A stretch of 64,000 nucleotides of DNA from Nocardioides aromaticivorans (GTDB lineage: Bacteria; Actinomycetota; Actinomycetes; Propionibacteriales; Nocardioidaceae), in assembly GCF_013408525.1 (NCBI RefSeq), contig NZ_JACBZM010000001.1, forward strand, positions 1,550,001 to 1,614,000, given 5' to 3'. Below are positions 1 through 7,952 of the stretch, one piece after another. The notes under the pieces are model-generated. The model made no database searches. It was given only the letters and a program-made list of their open reading frames with translations, and was not told where the DNA came from. A program made the position numbers and the translations under genes. Position 1 is the stretch's first letter. Every line of letters starts with the position of its first letter.

Positions 1-939
1 GCCGGGGACCTCGCGGAGCACGTCGGCGCTCATCACGTGGCAGGTCGACGTCCCCATGATCGCGACCATCTGGCCGGGGTCGACGGCCTGCGCGGCCGGT
101 GCCGTGACGTGCGCGTCGACGTTGCCGACCGCGACGGCGATGCCCTCGGGCAGGCCGGTCCAGGCCGCCGCCTCGGCGGTCAGGCGACCGGCGGCGGCGC
201 CGAGCTCGCCGACCGGGTGAGCCAGCTTGTCGGCGACGAAGCCGCCGAAGCCGGGCGCGAGCGCCTCGAGGAAGTCGGTCGACGGGTAGGCGCCGTCCTG
301 GAGGATGCCCTTGTAGCCGGCGGAGCAGGCGTTGCGGACGTACTCCCCGCAGAGCTGCCACACGATCCAGTCGGCGGCCTCGACCCAGTGCTCCATGCGG
401 TCGTAGAGATCGCGGTCCTCCTCGAACAGCTGGAGGCCCTTGGCGAACTCCCACTCCGAGGAGATCAGCCCGCCGTAGCGCGGGAGCCAGGCCTCGCCGC
501 GCTCCTCGGCCAGCCGGTTGATCCGGTCGGCGTGCGGCTGGGCGGCGTGGTGCTTCCAGAGCTTGACGAAGGCGTGCGGGCGGTCGGCGAGCTCGGGGAG
601 CTCGCACAGCGGGGTGCCGTCCGCGAGGGTCGGCACCATCGTGCACGCGGTGAAGTCGGTGGCGATGCCGATGACGTGGGCCGGGTCGATGCCGGCGGCC
701 GAGACCGCCGCAGGTACGGCGATCCGGAGCACCTGGCGGTAGTCCTCGGGCACCTGCAGCGCCCACTCCGGCGGCAGTGCCTCGCCCGTCCCGGGCAGGG
801 CGGTGTCGACGACCGCGTGCTCGTAGGCGTGCACGGCCGAGCCGAGCTCGGCCCCGTCGGACACCCGGACGACGACGGCACGGCCCGAGAGGGTGCCGTA
901 GTCGACGCCGATCGTGTACTGCTCCTGGCCCGCGCTCAT
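1..939 (-). CDS. araB: L-ribulokinase, 3' end outside window
   Basis: FGGY-family kinase that phosphorylates L-ribulose in the arabinose pathway. The N-terminal 313 residues are visible and the C-terminal part continues past position 1. The start of the protein reads GVDYGTLSGRAVVVRV, the first ATP/sugar-binding motif of Bacillus-type AraB, followed by DFTACTMVP, a ribulokinase hallmark. The ATG at 937-939 overlaps the TGA of the upstream lacI gene as ATGA, so translation is probably coupled. It is the last visible gene of the ytfQ-type transport operon. Isomerase and epimerase genes (araA, araD) are not in the window and could lie beyond position 1. Confidence 0.93.
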   Translation of the reverse strand, partial: MSAGQEQYTIGVDYGTLSGRAVVVRVSDGAELGSAVHAYEHAVVDTALPGTGEALPPEWALQVPEDYRQVLRIAVPAAVSAAGIDPAHVIGIATDFTACTMVPTLADGTPLCELPELADRPHAFVKLWKHHAAQPHADRINRLAEERGEAWLPRYGGLISSEWEFAKGLQLFEEDRDLYDRMEHWVEAADWIVWQLCGEYVRNACSAGYKGILQDGAYPSTDFLEALAPGFGGFVADKLAHPVGELGAAAGRLTAEAAAWTGLPEGIAVAVGNVDAHVTAPAAQAVDPGQMVAIMGTSTCHVMSADVLREVPG

Positions 940-1967
940 CGGGGGGTCTCTCCTCGTTCTCGTGGTTCGTGGGTGCTGGCCCGGACGACCAGCTCGGGCT
1001 CGATCAACCGCTCGGGTGAGCCCTCGCCGTCGATGGCCGACCGCAGGATCTGGATCGCACGGCGTCCGACCGCGTCGAAGTCCTGGCGGACCGTGGTCAG
1101 GGGCGGGATGAGGTACGCCGCCTCGGGGATGTCGTCGAAGCCGACGACGCTGATGTCGTCCGGGACCGAACGGCCGGCCTCGCTCAGCGAGCGGAGCAGG
1201 CCGAGCGCCATCTGGTCGTTGGCGCAGAACACGGCGGTCACGTCGTCCCGCGCGGCGATCTGTCGCCCGGCCTCGAAGCCGCTGCGGGCCGACCAGTCGC
1301 CCTCGACGTGCAGCAGCGGGGGCAGCCCGGCGTCGTACATGGCGTGGCGGTAGCCGGCGAGGCGGGCCCGTGCCTCCGTCCACGCCGACGGGCCCGAGAC
1401 GTGCAGGATCCGCTCGTGGCCGAGGTCGACGAGGTGGCGGGTGCCGGCGGCGGCACCGGCCACCTGGTCGACACCGACGGTCCACTCGGCCTTGGCGTCG
1501 TCACCCTCCACGACGACGACGGGGACGCCGCGGCCCGCGTGGGCGCGGGCCGCGTCGACCGCGTCGTCGTTGGCGGCGATGAGGACGATGCCCTCGACGT
1601 GCTGGTCGCGCAGGTGGTCCATCGCGTCGACGAACTCGTCACGGGTCTGCATCTGCACGTTGACGGAGCTGACGAAGTAGCCCGCGTCGCGGCCGGCGGC
1701 CTGGATCGCGCGGTGCACCGTGCTCGGGCCCCAGAACCCGCTGCGGGAGCCGATCACGCCGATCGTCCCGGAGCGACGGGTGACCAGGCTGCGCGCGGCG
1801 GTGTTGGGCCGGTAGCCGAGCTGGTCGATCGCGCGGAGCACCCGCTCGCGGGTCTCCGGGCGGAGGTTCGTCTGGCCGTTGACCACGCGCGAGACGGTCT
1901 GGTGGGAGACCCCGGCGAGACGGGCGACGTCCGCCATCACCGGGATCCTTCGGGGCGCCTCGCTCAT
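936..1967 (-). CDS. LacI-family regulator (transport/araB operon)
   Basis: A 343-residue LacI/GalR regulator. The N-terminal helix-turn-helix reads MADVARLAGVSHQTVSRV at about residues 10-27, followed by the hinge helix and a periplasmic-binding-protein-like effector domain to the end. The ATG at 1967 overlaps the stop of the upstream permease (ATGA), which argues against the longer upstream-extended reading. It lies between transporter and kinase genes, so it probably senses an arabinose-related ligand. Its recognition helix GVSHQTVSRV is identical to that of the second LacI protein at 9007-10035, so both may bind the same operators. Family assignment is secure and the ligand is inferred. 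Confidence 0.92.
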   Translation of the reverse strand: MSEAPRRIPVMADVARLAGVSHQTVSRVVNGQTNLRPETRERVLRAIDQLGYRPNTAARSLVTRRSGTIGVIGSRSGFWGPSTVHRAIQAAGRDAGYFVSSVNVQMQTRDEFVDAMDHLRDQHVEGIVLIAANDDAVDAARAHAGRGVPVVVVEGDDAKAEWTVGVDQVAGAAAGTRHLVDLGHERILHVSGPSAWTEARARLAGYRHAMYDAGLPPLLHVEGDWSARSGFEAGRQIAARDDVTAVFCANDQMALGLLRSLSEAGRSVPDDISVVGFDDIPEAAYLIPPLTTVRQDFDAVGRRAIQILRSAIDGEGSPERLIEPELVVRASTHEPRERGETPR

Positions 1968-2977
1968 GTCGCCTGCCGCCGCGTCATGAGGCGCTGGATG
2001 ACGACGAACACCAGGAGCAGCACGCCGATGGCGATGCGGGTCCACCAGGAGGTGAGGGTGCCGTCGAAGGTGATGAAGGTCTGGATCACGCCGAGGACGA
2101 GGACGCCGACCAGCGCACCGAACACGTAGCCGCGCCCGCCGGTGAGCAGGATGCCGCCGATGACCGCCGCCGCGATGGCGTCGAGCTCCATGCCGACCGC
2201 GTGCAGGCTGTTGCCCGACGGGGTGTTCAGGGCGAAGAGCAGGCCGCCGAGGCCCGCGCAGAACCCGCTGACGGCGTACACGCCGACCTTGACCGCACCG
2301 ACCCGCAGGCCCATCAGCATCGCCGACGACTCGTTGCCGCCGATGGCGTAGACGGTGCGCCCGAAGCGGGTGAAGGCGAGGACGTACGCCGCCACCACGA
2401 CCGCGACCAGGGCCACGACGACCGACCAGCGGATCCAGTACGTCGACCACAGGGTGAGCGGCTCGTAGGCCCACTTCATGAAGGTCTCGTCGGTGATCGG
2501 GATCGACTCGATGCTGATCAGGTAGGCCACCCCGCGGGCGAGGAAGAGGCCGGCGAGGGTGGCGATGAACGGCTGGATGTCGAAGTAGTGGATGAGCAGG
2601 CCCAGCACCGTGCCGAGCAGGGTCGAGACGACCAGCACCGCCAGGATCGCGGCCGGCAGGGACCAGCCGGACTGCAGGGTCTTGGCCAGGATCATCGTCG
2701 ACATCGCGACCACCGAGCCGACCGAGAGGTCGATGCCGCCGGTCAGGATCACGAAGGTCATGCCGACCGCGAGCACGATCAGGTGCGCGTTGTTGATCAT
2801 CAGGCTGAGGAAGACCTGCGGGTCACCGAAGTTCTCGTAGCGCACGCTGCCGGCGCCGAACATGCCTGCGAACAGGGCGATCGTGACGATCAGCGGGAGG
2901 AACCGCGGCGGCGGCGAGTAGGTGCGGATCCGGTCCCACAGCGAGGTGGTGCCGACGGTGGCGACTGCGGCGCTCAT
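1964..2977 (-). CDS. sugar ABC transporter permease 2 (YjfF-type)
   Basis: A 337-residue inner-membrane permease of the ribose/xylose/galactofuranose class (BPD_transp_2). After a short cytoplasmic N-terminus there are about nine hydrophobic segments. The motif TGGIDLSVGSVVAM at about residues 90-103 is the conserved permease loop that contacts the ATPase. It corresponds in operon position to YjfF of the E. coli YtfQRT-YjfF galactofuranose importer. ATG at 2977 overlaps the upstream permease stop (ATGA) and its own stop overlaps the lacI start, so three genes are tightly coupled. The two permeases probably form a heterodimer. Confidence 0.93.
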   Translation of the reverse strand: MSAAVATVGTTSLWDRIRTYSPPPRFLPLIVTIALFAGMFGAGSVRYENFGDPQVFLSLMINNAHLIVLAVGMTFVILTGGIDLSVGSVVAMSTMILAKTLQSGWSLPAAILAVLVVSTLLGTVLGLLIHYFDIQPFIATLAGLFLARGVAYLISIESIPITDETFMKWAYEPLTLWSTYWIRWSVVVALVAVVVAAYVLAFTRFGRTVYAIGGNESSAMLMGLRVGAVKVGVYAVSGFCAGLGGLLFALNTPSGNSLHAVGMELDAIAAAVIGGILLTGGRGYVFGALVGVLVLGVIQTFITFDGTLTSWWTRIAIGVLLLVFVVIQRLMTRRQAT

Positions 2978-4071
2978 ACCGGGTTTCCCTTCGAGACGGC
3001 GGGGCGTCGTACCCGCAGCGCGGCACGCGCCCGCGGCGACTGGAGGAGGCACACCGCGACGACCACGACCGCCTTGAACAGGTAGTTGGCCTCGGACGGG
3101 ATGCCGACGTTGGGGATGGTGCGGGCCAGCGTGGTGATGAACAGCGCCCCGACGAGGGTGCCCGCCAGCGAGAAGCGCCCGCCGGTGAGGGCGGTGCCGC
3201 CGATGACGACCGCGAGGATCGCGTCGAGCTCGATCCACAGGCCGAGGCTGTTGGCGTTCACCGAGTTGGTGTTGGCGGCGATGATCAGGCCGGCCAGTCC
3301 GGCGCAGAAGCCACCGAAGACGTAGACCGTCCAGATGATCGTGCGGGCCCGCACGCCGGCCAGGCGGCTGGCCTCGGGGTTGATGCCGACCGCCTCGATG
3401 AGCATGCCCAGCGCCGTACGACGGGTGAAGATCGCCGCCGCCACGACCATCCCGACCGCGATCAGCGAGGCGATGGGAAGGCCGAGGACGTAGCCGGTGG
3501 CGAGGTCGCTGAAGGTGTCGTTGTTGACGGTGGTGATCTGTCCGTCGGTGACGAGCATCGCCAGGCCGCGGCCCGCCACCATCAGCACGAGGGTGGCGAT
3601 GATCGGCTGGATGCCCAGCACGGAGACGAGGAAGCCGTTCCAGACGCCGAGCACCACGCAGACCGCGAGGGCCCAGGTGCAGGCCATGATCGCCGTGGTC
3701 ACGGCTGCCTCGTCGCCGGCGCCGACGATCCGCGTGCAGGCCACCGCGCCGGCGATGGCCGCGATCGCACCGACGGAGAGGTCGATCCCTCGGGTGGCGA
3801 TGACCAGGGTCATGCCGAGCGCGACCAGCAGGACCGGCGCACTGTTGCGGGCGATGTCGATGACGTTGCCGTAGAGGTGGCCGTCCTGGATGCGCACGTT
3901 GAGGAAGGACGGCGTCGCGACGACGTTGACGACCAGGAGCAGCAGCAGGGCGAGGATCGGCCACACCAGCGTGCTGCCGAGGAAGCGGGTCACCAGCGTC
4001 GGGCGCGCAGCGGCGTGGCCGTTCTCGCCGGTCGGCGCCGGGCTCGGGGCCGGGGTCAGGGTGTCAGTCAC
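2974..4071 (-). CDS. sugar ABC transporter permease 1 (YtfT-type)
   Basis: A 365-residue permease paralogous to the next gene, carrying ATRGIDLSVGAIAAI as its ATPase-contact loop and about nine to ten membrane segments. The chosen start is GTG 4071, preceded by GAGGAG on the minus strand at a normal spacing; it lies inside the last codons of the ATPase gene, an 8-bp overlap. An upstream in-frame ATG at 4107 lacks this support. The roughly 30-residue polar N-terminus before the first membrane segment is longer than in E. coli YtfT. It works with the ATPase and the binding protein of this operon. Confidence 0.92.
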   Translation of the reverse strand: MTDTLTPAPSPAPTGENGHAAARPTLVTRFLGSTLVWPILALLLLLVVNVVATPSFLNVRIQDGHLYGNVIDIARNSAPVLLVALGMTLVIATRGIDLSVGAIAAIAGAVACTRIVGAGDEAAVTTAIMACTWALAVCVVLGVWNGFLVSVLGIQPIIATLVLMVAGRGLAMLVTDGQITTVNNDTFSDLATGYVLGLPIASLIAVGMVVAAAIFTRRTALGMLIEAVGINPEASRLAGVRARTIIWTVYVFGGFCAGLAGLIIAANTNSVNANSLGLWIELDAILAVVIGGTALTGGRFSLAGTLVGALFITTLARTIPNVGIPSEANYLFKAVVVVAVCLLQSPRARAALRVRRPAVSKGNPV

Positions 4072-5677
4072 GGGAGGTCTCCTCCTCGGTCCGGGAGCCG
4101 GCGTCACCCTGGCCGGCGATGATCTCGAGGACGTCGCTCACCGTGACGTCGTCGTTGCGGCGCTCGTCGATCTTGCGGCGGTCGCGCATCACGACCAGGC
4201 GGTCGCTGAGGCGCAGCACCTCCTCCAGCTCGGCGGAGATGAAGACGACGGACATGCCCTTCTCGGCCAGCTCGGCGACCTTGGCCTGGATCTGCGCCTT
4301 GGCCCCGATGTCGATGCCGCGGGTCGGCTCGTCGAGGATGAGCAGCTCGGGCTCGGTGATCAGCCAGCGGGCGAGCAGCACCTTCTGCTGGTTGCCGCCC
4401 GACAGGTTGCGCATCAGCGCGTTCGGGTCGGCCGGCCGGATGTCGAGGGCCTTGATGTACTCGTCGACGAGGCGGGTGCGCGTCGACTGCGGGATCGGGC
4501 GGAGCCAGCCCCGGGAGGCCTGCAGCGCCAGCAGCATGTTGTCGGCGACGGTGAGGTCGGCGATCACGCCCTCGGCCTTGCGGTCCTCGCTCGAGAACGC
4601 GACCTTGCGGTCGATCGCGTGGCGCGGGCTGCGCAGCTTCCGGCGCTCCGACCTGATCTCGAGGGTGCCGTGGTCGGCGGTGTCGGCGCCGAAGAGGAGG
4701 CGGGCCAGCTCGGTGCGGCCGGAGCCGAGGAGGCCGGCGACACCGACCACCTCGCCGTCGTACAGGCAGAGGTCGGTGGCCTCGAGCGAGCCCTTGCGGC
4801 TCAGGCCGACCGCCTTGAGGACGGGCTCACTGGCGGTGACGTCCTTGGCGGCAGCGCGGTCGAGGCGCTCCAGGGCCTCGAGCTCGCGGCCGATCATCAG
4901 CTTGACCAGCTCGAGCTGGCTGGTGTCGGCGACCATCCGCTCCTCGACGAGGCGGCCGTTGCGCAGGATCGTCATGCGGTCGGCGATCGCGTAGATCTGG
5001 TCGAGGAAGTGGGAGACGAAGACGATGGCGACGCCGTCCTCGCGCAGGCGGCGCATGACCTCGAACAGCTTCTCGACCTCGTCGGCGTCGAGGCTGGAGG
5101 TCGGCTCGTCCAGGATCACGACCCGCGCCTCGACGTCGACCGCGCGGGCGATCGCGACGAGCTGCTGGATGGCGATCGGGTGGTCGCCCAGCATCGAGCG
5201 CGGGTCGATGTCGAGGCCGAGTCGCTCGAGGGTGGCGGCGGCGCGGCGGTTCATCGCGCGCACGTTGATGCCGCCGAGGAAGCGGGGCTCACGGCCGAGC
5301 AGCATGTTCTCGGCGACGGTGAGGTTGGGGACCAGGTTGACCTCCTGGTACACCGTGCTGATGCCCGCGGCCTGGGCCGCGGCCGGCGTGGAGAACTGGT
5401 GCTCCTCGCCGCCGACGACGATGGTGCCGGAGTCGATCGTGTAGACGCCGGTGAGCGCCTTGATGAGGGTGCTCTTGCCCGCGCCGTTCTCGCCCATGAG
5501 GGCGTGCACCTCGCCGGGCAGGAGCCGCAGCGAGACGCCGTCGAGGGCACGCACGCTGCCGAAGGTGATCGAGATGTCGCGCATCTCGATCACCGGCTCG
5601 GGGGTCTGCGCCGCCGGCACGCCGCCGGCGTGCTGCGTCGTCGTGGTCACCGATCGCTCCTCGTGCGTCGTCGTCAT
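4064..5677 (-). CDS. sugar ABC transporter ATP-binding protein (YtfR/AraG-type, double ATPase)
   Basis: A 537-residue tandem-ATPase protein of the carbohydrate-importer class. The first nucleotide-binding domain has Walker A GENGAGKST (about residue 67) and Walker B VVILDEPTSSLD. The second has a degenerate Walker A GLLGSGRTEL but an intact signature LSGGNQQKV and Walker B LLILDEPTRGID. That asymmetry is normal for RbsA/XylG/YtfR. ATG 5677 follows GGAGAGAACG; a GTG at 5650 with GAGGAG upstream is an equally good alternative that removes nine residues. A strong hairpin separates it from the binding-protein gene, as expected when the binding protein is made in excess. Confidence 0.93.
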   Translation of the reverse strand: MTTTHEERSVTTTTQHAGGVPAAQTPEPVIEMRDISITFGSVRALDGVSLRLLPGEVHALMGENGAGKSTLIKALTGVYTIDSGTIVVGGEEHQFSTPAAAQAAGISTVYQEVNLVPNLTVAENMLLGREPRFLGGINVRAMNRRAAATLERLGLDIDPRSMLGDHPIAIQQLVAIARAVDVEARVVILDEPTSSLDADEVEKLFEVMRRLREDGVAIVFVSHFLDQIYAIADRMTILRNGRLVEERMVADTSQLELVKLMIGRELEALERLDRAAAKDVTASEPVLKAVGLSRKGSLEATDLCLYDGEVVGVAGLLGSGRTELARLLFGADTADHGTLEIRSERRKLRSPRHAIDRKVAFSSEDRKAEGVIADLTVADNMLLALQASRGWLRPIPQSTRTRLVDEYIKALDIRPADPNALMRNLSGGNQQKVLLARWLITEPELLILDEPTRGIDIGAKAQIQAKVAELAEKGMSVVFISAELEEVLRLSDRLVVMRDRRKIDERRNDDVTVSDVLEIIAGQGDAGSRTEEETSRD

Positions 5678-5728
5678 CGTTCTCTCCGGTCGCTCTCTCG
5701 GGGCTCTGCTTCGTGGGCTGCCCCGGTG

Positions 5729-5764
5729 CCGGCGGGCCCGCCACGGTGGTGGCGGACCCGCCGG
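5729..5764 (-). terminator. intercistronic hairpin after the binding-protein gene
   Basis: A 16-bp stem (CCGGCGGG... paired with ...CCCGCCGG, one G-T pair) with a 4-nt loop lies between the binding-protein stop and the ATPase start. No T-tract follows. It could act as a partial terminator or a 3' mRNA stabiliser that raises binding-protein output relative to the membrane components. Confidence 0.6.
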
Positions 5765-5816
5765 AAGGGGTGGCACGCGCCCCCGGAAGGGGAGGAGGGC
5801 GCGCGCCCGGGCCTGC

Positions 5817-6806
5817 TCAGTACTTGCGGTCCGCGAGCACCTCGGTGGCCTGCTCCTGGGTGAACGTGGTCTCCTCGGTGACCACGCGCTCCGGGACCTC
5901 CTCGCCGGCGACGACCTTCTCCGCGAGGTCCATCAGCTGGTCGCCGAGGAGCGGGTTGCACTCGACGATGAAGTTGATCTTGCCCTCGGACAGGGCGGTC
6001 ATTCCGTCCTTGACGGCGTCGACCGTGATGATCTTGATGTCCTTGCCGGGCTCGAGGCCGGCGGCCTCGATCGCCTCGATGGCACCCAGGCCCATGTCGT
6101 CGTTGTGGGCGAAGACGACGTCGATGCCCTTCTCGGAGTTGAGGAAGGACTCCATGACCTGCTTGCCGCCGTCGCGGGTGAAGTCACCGGTCTGCGACTT
6201 GCTGATCGAGATCTTCGAGTCGGAGGCGATCGCGTCGGCGAAGCCCTCGGCGCGGTCGATGGCCGGCGCGGCGCCGGTGGTGCCCTCGAGCTGGACGACG
6301 TTGACGTCGCCGTCACCGTCGACGTCGGCGTCGGCCGCGTTCTCGACGAGCCACTCGCCGGCCTTCTTGCCCTCCTCGACGAAGTCGGAGCCGAGGAAGG
6401 TCTTGTAGAGCGAGGTGTCCTTGCTGTCGACCGCGCGGTCGGTCAGGATGACCGGGATGTTCGCGGCCTTCGCCTCCTGGAGGACGGCGTCCCAACCGGT
6501 CTCGACGACCGGGCTGAACGCGATCACGTCGACCTTCTGCTGGATGTAGGACCGGATCGCCTGGATCTGGTTCTCCTGCTTCTGCTGGGCGTCCGAGAAC
6601 TTGAGCTCGATGCCCGCGCTCTTGGCCGAGGCCTTGATCGAGTCGGTGTTCGCGGTCCGCCAACCGCTCTCCGCACCGACCTGGGCGAAGCCCATCACGA
6701 TCTTGCCGTCGTCCTTGCCGGAGCCGGAGTCGTCGCTGCCGCAGGCGGCGAGCGCCGCTGCGCACATGAGGACCGCGCTGGCGGCGGTCACGGTCTTCTT
6801 CACCAC
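5817..6806 (-). CDS. furanose/arabinose-type sugar-binding lipoprotein (YtfQ-like)
   Basis: A 329-residue periplasmic-binding protein with a lipoprotein signal ending AALAACGS (lipobox Cys near residue 21). The mature N-terminus reads MGFAQVGAESGWRTANT and continues with QQKQENQIQAIRSYIQQ and VVETGWDAVLQEAK, which match E. coli YtfQ, the galactofuranose-binding protein, almost motif for motif. Start is GTG 6806, preceded by GGAGG seven bases upstream. It is the first gene of the transporter-lacI-araB operon. In this arabinan setting L-arabinofuranose or short arabino-oligosaccharides are plausible ligands, but that is inferred from neighbours. A LacI operator overlaps the promoter. Confidence 0.93.
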   Translation of the reverse strand: MVKKTVTAASAVLMCAAALAACGSDDSGSGKDDGKIVMGFAQVGAESGWRTANTDSIKASAKSAGIELKFSDAQQKQENQIQAIRSYIQQKVDVIAFSPVVETGWDAVLQEAKAANIPVILTDRAVDSKDTSLYKTFLGSDFVEEGKKAGEWLVENAADADVDGDGDVNVVQLEGTTGAAPAIDRAEGFADAIASDSKISISKSQTGDFTRDGGKQVMESFLNSEKGIDVVFAHNDDMGLGAIEAIEAAGLEPGKDIKIITVDAVKDGMTALSEGKINFIVECNPLLGDQLMDLAEKVVAGEEVPERVVTEETTFTQEQATEVLADRKY

Positions 6807-6867
6807 TGGAATTCCTCCACAGTCTGTCGGGCTTGTCCGCCCTGTGACCGGTGTCACTGGGGAAGAG

Positions 6868-6881
6868 TGTGAGCGCTAACA
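6868..6881 (-). promoter_or_regulatory. LacI operator O1 in the ytfQ-like promoter
   Basis: TGTGAGCGCTAACA matches the perfect palindrome at 18520 with one change. On the minus strand it starts 8 nt after a TTGACG -35-like box (6890-6895), so it fills the spacer and -10 region of the transporter-operon promoter, the standard place for repression. Confidence 0.85.
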
Positions 6882-6923
6882 TTCTGTGACGTCAAGGGGT
6901 TCGGGACCACGAATCCGAAGAAA

Positions 6924-6937
6924 TGTGAACGCTCACC
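6924..6937 (+). promoter_or_regulatory. LacI operator O2 near the four-XRE gene
   Basis: TGTGAACGCTCACC is a second operator 43 bp from the O1 centre-to-edge region and just before the divergent XRE-repeat gene. The pair could allow looping or joint control of both divergent units. Its last base departs from the consensus. Confidence 0.75.
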
Positions 6938-6995
6938 CGTGAACCTGCGGAATCCCGGTGGGATCCGGTGGGCGTCCCGGCGAAAGGCCACCACC

Positions 6996-7880
6996 GTGAC
7001 CACGCTGCTGCGCTCCGAGCGCGCCCGCCGCGGCCTCCGGGCCACCGACCTCGCCCAGGAGATCGGCGTCCACCCGATGTCGATCCTGCGCTGGGAACGA
7101 CGCGAGCGGCTCCCCGGGCCGGTCCACATCCACGCCCTCGCGCGCGCGCTCGAGCTCGAGCCGGCGCACGTCGCGGGCTTCTTCGACGACGCCCGCCCGA
7201 CAGCGCCCGGGGCGGCCGGACACCGCGGCCAGGCACTGCGGGGACTGCGCTGGCGCGCCTCGGTGTCGGCCGCCCGGCTCGCGGCCGAGGTGGGCGTGCC
7301 GGCGTCGACCGTCTACAACTGGGAAGCGGGGCGCGCGCGGATCCCCGCCGAGCGGATCACCGCCCTCGCCGAGGCGCTCGGCCTGTCCGCCGAGGCGCTC
7401 GTGGCCCGGCTGGCAGCGCCGACGACGGTCCTCGGCCGGCCGCGCCCGCCGATGGGCCCCCTGCGTCGCCTGCGCCACCGGGCCCGGCTCAGCCAGGCCC
7501 GGGCCGCCGCCGCAGCCGGGGTGGACCGCCACGCCCTCGGCCAGTGGGAGCGCGGCGCCGGTACGCCGCCCCTCTCCGCGATCCGTCGCCTCGCCTCGGC
7601 CTACGGCGCTCCCGTCGCGCAGGTCGCCCGGGCCGCGGGGATCGAGCCGCCGCACCTGCTCGACCGCGCCCGCTGGCGACCCGGCGACCTGCCCGGGGTG
7701 ATCAGGACCCTGCGCGAGTGGGCCGGCCTCACCCAGGGCGAGCTGGCCCGCCGGTGCGGCTGCAGCACGGCCGCCGTGCGGACGTGGGAGTCCGCTCGCG
7801 TCGTACCCAGTGGGCGGATGGTGGCGCGGCTGGAGCTCGCCTTCGGCCTGCCGGCGGGGGCCCTGCAAGCAGCCTTGTGA
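6996..7880 (+). CDS. protein of four tandem XRE/Cro helix-turn-helix domains
   Basis: A 294-residue protein that is almost entirely four Cro/CI-type HTH domains, at about residues 3-61, 79-138, 155-215 and 234-293. Each repeats the family pattern of an LR.. helix, an alanine-rich HTH and a W-E motif: SILRWERRERLP, STVYNWEAGRARIP, ALGQWERGAGTP and AVRTWESARVVP. There is no effector, peptidase or membrane domain. GTG 6996 has AAAGG upstream; an earlier in-frame GTG at 6939 abuts operator O2 and seems less likely. It is divergent from the transporter operon. Ordinary XRE regulators carry one such domain, so a four-domain chain suggests an extended or multi-site DNA binder. Function unknown. Confidence 0.85.
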   Translation: MTTLLRSERARRGLRATDLAQEIGVHPMSILRWERRERLPGPVHIHALARALELEPAHVAGFFDDARPTAPGAAGHRGQALRGLRWRASVSAARLAAEVGVPASTVYNWEAGRARIPAERITALAEALGLSAEALVARLAAPTTVLGRPRPPMGPLRRLRHRARLSQARAAAAAGVDRHALGQWERGAGTPPLSAIRRLASAYGAPVAQVARAAGIEPPHLLDRARWRPGDLPGVIRTLREWAGLTQGELARRCGCSTAAVRTWESARVVPSGRMVARLELAFGLPAGALQAAL

Positions 7881-7883
7881 GCA

Positions 7884-7947
7884 TGCAGGACCGACACTTC
7901 GGCTGTGCATGACTGACACCTCGGCCGTGCAGGACTGACACTTCACG
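7884..7947. repeat. three tandem 22-bp repeats between convergent genes
   Basis: Units start at 7884, 7906 and 7928, each beginning TGCA and carrying GACACTTC or GACACCTC followed by CGGCYG. They differ at a few positions. They lie between the four-XRE gene and galM, which converge here. No terminator-like hairpin with a T-tract is visible. Confidence 0.85.
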
Positions 7948-7952
7948 GGGAA

